A stretch of DNA of 64,000 bases from Pseudisothecium myosuroides (lineage: Eukaryota; Streptophyta; Bryopsida; Hypnales; Lembophyllaceae), in assembly GCA_951799445.1 (NCBI GenBank), contig OX637288.1:9240501-9304500 (forward strand), written 5' to 3'. The first letter of the stretch is position 1, and each line of letters starts with the position of its first letter. Position numbers and translations under genes: made by a program. The notes below the pieces were generated by a model, which was not told the origin of the DNA, did not search any database, and saw nothing but the letters and a program-made list of their open reading frames with translations. Positions 58,334-64,000 of the stretch are shown piece by piece.

Positions 58334-59275
58334 TTAACCCCTAAAGGTCCAAACACCATTTTTTGACAACATAGCGATTTTGGGCAGCTCATTACGAGTG
58401 GAGTTTTTATTTTTTTTCTTTGAAATTTTCACACAAGATGTGCCCGAGGAGTATCTTTAAGGTCCAACAATTTTCATAACTTTTGACTACATGGTTAAAA
58501 AGTTATTGTATGATATGTAATTTTCGGTGCGCGGCGGGCAGCCCGGGCAGCTCAAAAAATTCTTTAAAAATCATTTTTTTTTAAAATAAAAATTTGAAAT
58601 TGGTTCTTTAGATTTATATGTACGTGGAAAGCTTTAAATCATTCCATTTGGATTAATGAGTCAAAAGTTATGAGGATTCTTAGTTTGAGGGTAGTTATGG
58701 AATCTCTACTCTAAAATAAACTTTGAAGTCCTTTATTTCACTCAATTTCCAATATTTTTGAAAAAAATAAAAACATTGGATGTAGATTATTTATTACAAC
58801 ATTACAACCGTTGGGATTGGCATTTTTCAATTCCATAAATAAATTCTTAACAATTTAGTGTTTTGAATCATTCTCTACTTCTTTCTACTTACTATTTTTT
58901 TCCTATATGTTGTGCAATTCCAAATGATCTGAAAATTTTCAAGCATGTAGCCAACTTGCCTAGAAGAATGAATCCAAAGAGTAACCACCATTTTGGGCAT
59001 TTTTTCATACAAATGTGACCTTGTGAAGTGCAGCTGCCCGGATTTTCGCAGGGACAAAAAAAGGGTTTTTTGTCAATTGAAACGCTAATATCTTCCAATC
59101 CGCATGGTCGAAAATTCTGAAATTTTTTCCACATCTTCTCAAACCAGTGTTCTATAAGATCTTAAGGTTACATGTGTCCAAAAATGTTTTTGTTATAAAA
59201 TTTGGTACTTGTATTAGAAATGGCAGTTTTGGAGTGGTTTTGGTGAAAACATAGTCTCAGACCTTTAGGGGTTAA
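58334..59275 (+). mobile_element. TTAACCCCTAAAGG family, ~940 bp (copy 3)
   Basis: Starts TTAACCCCTAAAGGTCCAAA and ends GACCTTTAGGGGTTAA. The orientation matches copy 2 internally (GGGCAGCCCGGGCAGC, ATTCCATTTGGATTA, AGAAATGGCAGTTTT). No coding capacity. Confidence 0.8.
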
Positions 59276-59424
59276 AAAAATTCCCGAACTCTAGTTGGCA
59301 ATAGAATCCTAATTCCCTAAACCCCTATATTTTTTTGTGCAAATATTGTAGAAAGAGGAGAGCAATGAAAAACTGAGGGCTTGTTTACACCAAAAAACAC
59401 CATTTCTTGGGGCTCCTACTTCTA

Positions 59425-59810
59425 CTTCACAATTTTTTTTAAAATGATAATTAAGTTTTTTTGAATTTTTTTTTTCCCCTAGACTCTCAACTCAATTCTC
59501 CACTATAAAGATTTAAAGCTCAAAACTCTGTAGTGAAAAATTTTAAGTTAAAAATGTTTAAAGTCAAAAAATTTAGTCCCGCAATGTGTTGAAAATCTTG
59601 TTTATTCACTTTAAATGCAGATATCTTGCAATCTGTGTAGTCAAAAATTCTAAAAAGTTTCCACACATTCCTATATTAGTTAGGTGTAAGATCCTATGGT
59701 TAGATGTGCAAAAATTTAATTTAATTTTTTTACTCTTTGCTATAGAAATGGCAGTTTTTAATGTTTTTTGGCAAAAAGAAAGGCCTTGGTCCTTTGGTGG
59801 TTGAGGATTG
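59425..59810 (+). mobile_element. Right half of a TTAACCCCTAAAGG element (truncated)
   Basis: CTAGACTCTCAACTCAATTC, TCCACTATAAAGATT, GTCCCGCAATGTG and ATAGAAATGGCAGTTTT match 27835-28150 closely. The terminal TIR has decayed to TTGGTGGTTGAGG. Confidence 0.75.
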
Positions 59811-60059
59811 GGCCCAATTTACATTCTATAGGACCAAATTGTAAGAATTGAAGTTGATAATGCAATGGTTTTGTATTTTTGTATGAGTTGTTTGCTTATT
59901 TTCCTGTTTATTTTGCTTGCCCCACGTTGTACATTCACTAAAATTTTGCTGGATTTTATCCTTGCACAATGATATCTCTTTCATTTAACATTAAAAGGAC
60001 GCTGCCCTGTTACCAAGGTCGTCATTCAAAAAATGATTGTGTTCACCCTAGAAGGAAGT

Positions 60060-61160
60060 TGCACACATTAGGTATTCCATGGATGACTTTATCTAAGACT
60101 GCAGGATGAAAAAAAATGTTTTTTCATCCAATATAAATTTTGGAAGTTGATTGATTACATTTTTAGAAAATAGTATTGCAAATTTCCTCATTATGGCATT
60201 ACTAATTTGTTTAAAGAAGAAGATGCTTATTTTCTAAAGGATCAAGGCACATTTTGGGCAAAAATTGTGAAAAAATTCCACTTTTCAGGGTTGTGAAAAA
60301 AAAATGAAGAAAAAAGTTTTTTTTCAAAATTGAACCATACAAATTTCTACTAGAAAACTACAGAAATGCGGAGAAAAAATTTCAGAAACTTTCACTACAT
60401 AGATTGAAAGATTATAATGTTTGAAGTTAGAAAGAAAGGTTTTTTTTACTAATATTGCCCAATAGGGCCAACAAACTTGTAATTCCTTCTAAAGTGAGAT
60501 TTTTACACTATACATGATTATTTTTTTTGACAATTGCATCTTGAATCATGTAAGTTACATACCTACCAAATTTCAAAATTACAGGAGGAGTTTTACACAT
60601 ATTACTTGAAGCTACCCGAGCTATCCAAAAAGTTTAGGATAGTATAACTTTTGATACGGGCACCTGATTGAAAAAAAAATTATATTCCCACTAAGGGGTA
60701 ACATGTTCACACCTTGTGTCAAAATTTGAAGAACATCCGTCAAAAATGACTTCGTGTACACCTATCCAAGATCACTTGTGTACTTTCAACGGTCATTCAA
60801 TCCTTTAGGGGTTAATCTACGGATCACCCTTATAACGTATTTTGGCCATTTCTTTCTATTTACTCTTAATGTGAAATTTAGCCATAGAAATGATGTTTTT
60901 TGAATTTGAGTTCAACTAATGAAATGAAACTTATCAAATGTTGTTTCTACTCTAATTGAAAAATTTGTAAAATTTGTAAATTACAATTTTTATAGCAATA
61001 TGAACTTTGAGCCTATAATCATAGTTTTTTTTATTTTTTTACAATAAGTTCAACTTTTGCCCTAAACAAATGATTTCATTTGTGAAATGGATGCTACCAT
61101 TTTCATGCAAAGGATGCTACCATTATGAAAATTTCAAAACATATGACTTCATCTCTAGAG
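60060..61160 (+). repeat. Dispersed repeat D, copy 2 (filled site)
   Basis: Matches 38690-39000 on both sides of the nested 60230-60811 insertion. Confidence 0.75.
60230..60811 (+). mobile_element. TTAACCCCTAAAGG family, short subfamily, copy 2 with TTA target duplication
   Basis: Flanked by TTA at 60227-60229 and 60812-60814; the empty site at 38862-38864 has a single TTA. Ends TTTTCTAAAGGATCAAGG and TCCTTTAGGGG. Length 582 bases, interior noncoding. Confidence 0.85.
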
Positions 61161-61164
61161 GAAA

Positions 61165-61788
61165 ACCCTAGGAGAGTGGTCGGCTTGGGGTATCCCACTT
61201 TAGACACACTAATTAGGATATTTTTGTTTCAAGCCTCCAAAGTTTGTCTAATTTGTTCATTTTGATCAAGTAAAAAATAAAAAAAATAAAATTATGCACC
61301 TCAATATGATCAAGATGTATATTCCTATCAATTTTTAAGAAAAATAATTACATTCGTGATTTTTTTCATAGGTGTGAAAAAAATCGATGAATTTTGGGAA
61401 TTGCAAGCTTTACAGTGCACAATTCTTAAAAATTTTATACATAAAAAAAATTATTTTATGTATTGGACCACTTTATATAAGTCTCCTCCAAAAATAATAT
61501 TAAGAAAAAATTATTTGATATTCCAAATGCTTGTTTTTGAGGATTTTATGTGTCCAAGACAACACCTATTTTTTCAACTATAAAATTCATTAAAAATTTG
61601 TAAAATTCTTTTTTTGTGCTGAATTTTTTTTTCTTTATACTTTACAAGTTTAGGCATCTTAAACCGCATTTTGCAAAACCATAATTTATTACATTTAAAA
61701 AATGAAGTTGTTTGACACACTGTGGTAAACTACATTATAGTTAAGATGGCGTTTTTGGGTACCCCAAGCCGACCATCGCCCCCTACTG
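61165..61788. mobile_element. Inverted-repeat element, ~620 bp, ends TGGTCGGCTTGGGGTA
   Basis: TGGTCGGCTTGGGGTATCCC begins at 61177; its inverse TGGGTACCCCAAGCCGACCA is at 61756-61775, with one base fewer. The interior is AT-rich without a supported gene. Confidence 0.65.
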
Positions 61789-62429
61789 TGATTAAATTTC
61801 TATGAGGTCCATACTTTAAGTTAGGAATTTTTTGTTTGTTTGTTACGGTAAGATCTCTTGGACCATGCATCCCTCGGACGCATTCTTGGTCCTTCTATAG
61901 AAAGTTCTTTGCCAGGAAGGTGCATGGACTTTGTTTCATGGCATTTGGATGTATGGTGTGAAAGATATTAAATTCCAAAGTTTTTAATAAATTAAAAAAC
62001 TAAAAAATTACTTTTACTTTTATTTTGGCTGTGGTAATGACACATGGCACACTAGTGATTTTTGAAATTACTGTGAATGATGTTTGAAACTACTTGTGAG
62101 ATGATTTTTGAAATTATTGTGAGATGATGTCTTGCAAAGGATGCTACCATTTTGACAAGAAGGGTGGTGGAGCCAGGGTGAATTGGCCCCTTCATTAGCC
62201 TCCAGTTTACCTTTGAAGAAAACAATGGAATTTATTTTTTGCCATGCATGATAAATTTGGAAAATTTGAATTCATATTTGCAATCGGAGGCCTCAAATTA
62301 GCTACAAGAGGTGAAGAAACATAAAATACACAACACAAAATAGGGGGTAATTTCTTACATTTACCCTTGGCTAGGGCAATGAAGCTGTCAATATTCCATT
62401 GCTAGATTAGAGGGCCAATTTCTGGGTAG

Positions 62430-62676
62430 GATGTTAAATCAATCCCACAAAGTAGGACCAACAGGGTAAAATCGTAGAATTTGAGGAATAAATGTAAAAA
62501 AAAAGTCCCTTATTTTGTGCCGCTCTTGTCCTATGTTAGTCACTCTCATAGCTAATTTGGGGCCTTTGATTGCAAATATGATTTCAAAATTTGCAAAAAA
62601 ATCATGTGTGAAAAATAAAAAATTCCTGTGTTTTCACCCTACTGGTCCCACTTTGTGGGATGGAATTAACGTCCTC
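62430..62676. mobile_element. MITE of the GCAGGACGCTAAAT family, copy 2
   Basis: AGGATGTTAAATCAATCCCA at the left and TGGGATGGAATTAACGTCCT at the right are degenerate inverted ends; the interior matches 37745-37925. Confidence 0.75.
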
Positions 62677-62689
62677 CAATTTTGGGTGG

Positions 62690-64000
62690 GGGGGCGGATG
62701 AACTCTAGCATGACCTAGCTTTTAATGTCGTTTCCATTAGAAATGGAGCCCATAACCCATGTCTGGATTTGCTAGATTTCTCCACATTTTGTGAACCAAT
62801 TTATGAGCATTAATTTACTTTAGAAATTACCCTCTACCTAGTTTAGCGTAGCAATGCATTGTAATGCATAGTTGACTGTGAGGCTGTCTTTTGAGTGGAT
62901 AGTGAGATAACCATCTATGAATTTCAAAGGGGTATACGTGTCATGTTCCTATTGGTTGTAAAACGTTTTCACAAATTTTGAAGGGGGTACACGTGTCATT
63001 TTTTCATTAAATGTAAAACTTTTACTTTCAAAGTTTCTTAGAGGGATATAGGTTTAGAATTTCCCTTAAAAGAACTTCAAAATTTCCATTCAAAATTTTT
63101 TGCCATAGCCTGAAGTTTTGTTCAGCCCTAAAATCTTTATAGCTTCCCTAAACTTTGCAAACAAAAAATGCATGTGTTAATGAAACCCTAAGCAAAAGAG
63201 AGACCCTACTTGACGTACTCAAATCAATGCAAAAAGCAACATGAAGCCAAGTGGAGTTAACCCTATTTAAAGGTAGGATTCAATTGGATCTACAATCAGA
63301 ACAATTACTATTTTCTTTAAACAACATGCTTCAAGAACACATGAAATACACAGAATAGACAGAAAGTACAGCATGAAATACCACGGTTTAAGAACACACA
63401 AAACACATGGAAAAGAGAGAAAGCACAGCATGAAACCCAGCATAGAAGCTGCGGGCATGGCAACAAGCCTTTGTTGTAAAGAGCAGCTTAAGCCTTCTAT
63501 TCATTGAGCATTGTCAAACTACACCAAAGCTCCTTTCACCTACAAAGCAGAAAAAAATGCAACTCCACACTTAGCAAAGTAACTGCTAATGCAGCAACCA
63601 GTAGCAACATCTTAAGCCCAAAATTATAAACCCTAAATAGAACATCACGAGCAATTATATAAATCATAGAATTCAAAATAAAACCCTACTTGATTAAATC
63701 AAGACGTTGAGCTAGCAAAAACAATGAGCGAGTATTTATCTATGCGTACGTCGCACAACATTGTTCACTCCTGAATTCTGCAATTACCAACCAAGACAGA
63801 CTTTTAGAGAAGCTTGAAGTGCAAGAAGGATTTAGAGTAACAAGATATATGATTATATAGAACAAAGAAACATGAATCTCATGACACCAAGACTTAGAGC
63901 AAGATCAAGGCATCGAGTTGGCAAAAGATCTCCTCTTTGTCCAGCAAAAAATTCGAGCGCAGGAAACTAGTGAGCACTTGAACCTAATCGCTCAACCCTA
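62690..64000. other. Intergenic DNA to the window edge, no gene seen
   Basis: Contains a two-unit ~57-bp tandem repeat near 63330-63440 (AAGAACACA...AGCACAGCATGAAA). The GC rises slightly after 63700, but no coding frame is supported. Confidence 0.45.

Noticed and set aside
1..64000. CRISPR arrays, operons, phage or bacterial defence genes
   Set aside because: All recognised genes are spliced plant nuclear genes; the regular repeats are minisatellites or MITEs, not spacer arrays.

Overview
This is a plant nuclear DNA window. It holds three intron-rich genes in about 64 kb of AT-rich, transposon-dense sequence. The genes encode a plastid-type half-size ABC transporter (ABCB29-like), a Nudix hydrolase of the plant NUDT2/NUDT8 type and the exocyst subunit SEC5. 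All three have GT-AG introns, and their proteins match the plant versions of these families, so the source is a land plant or close streptophyte. Short introns and strong divergence from Arabidopsis suggest a lineage away from the model seed plants, but the species cannot be named from sequence alone.

Layout. 1-7.9 kb: repeats only, including promoter-like modules with TATA boxes, clusters of ACGT-core motifs, a 930-bp non-autonomous element and a 96-bp minisatellite. 7.9-11.8 kb: a 3.9-kb foldback-type element with two almost identical 0.77-kb inverted arms and pogo-like ends. 13.7-20.1 kb: an ancient tandem duplication of a 3.1-kb noncoding unit; each copy carries a MITE-like insertion missing from the other. 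20.3-25.8 kb (minus): ABCB29-like gene of 10 exons, with tandem repeats in its upstream region. 27-33 kb: nested small inverted-repeat elements. 33.5-36.5 kb (minus): Nudix gene of 8 exons, with a possible leader exon to 37.3 kb that would add a targeting peptide. 37.7-46 kb: more MITEs, a tRNA-derived SINE head and a Stowaway-like element. 46.1-55.6 kb (plus): SEC5 with 21 coding exons and a duplicated 5' leader. 55.6-64 kb: weak gene-like sequence near 57 kb, then further copies of the same repeat families.

The three genes do not form a pathway; they are ordinary single genes (plastid membrane transport, nucleotide hydrolysis, exocytosis). I found no new gene system. The more unusual material is structural: small transposable element families that can be defined from paired filled and empty sites inside the window, the foldback element with outward-facing promoter-like arms, and duplicated regulatory or leader DNA beside the ABCB29-like and SEC5 genes. 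All exon models were built by eye from splice motifs, reading frame continuity and remembered family sequences; no alignment program was run.
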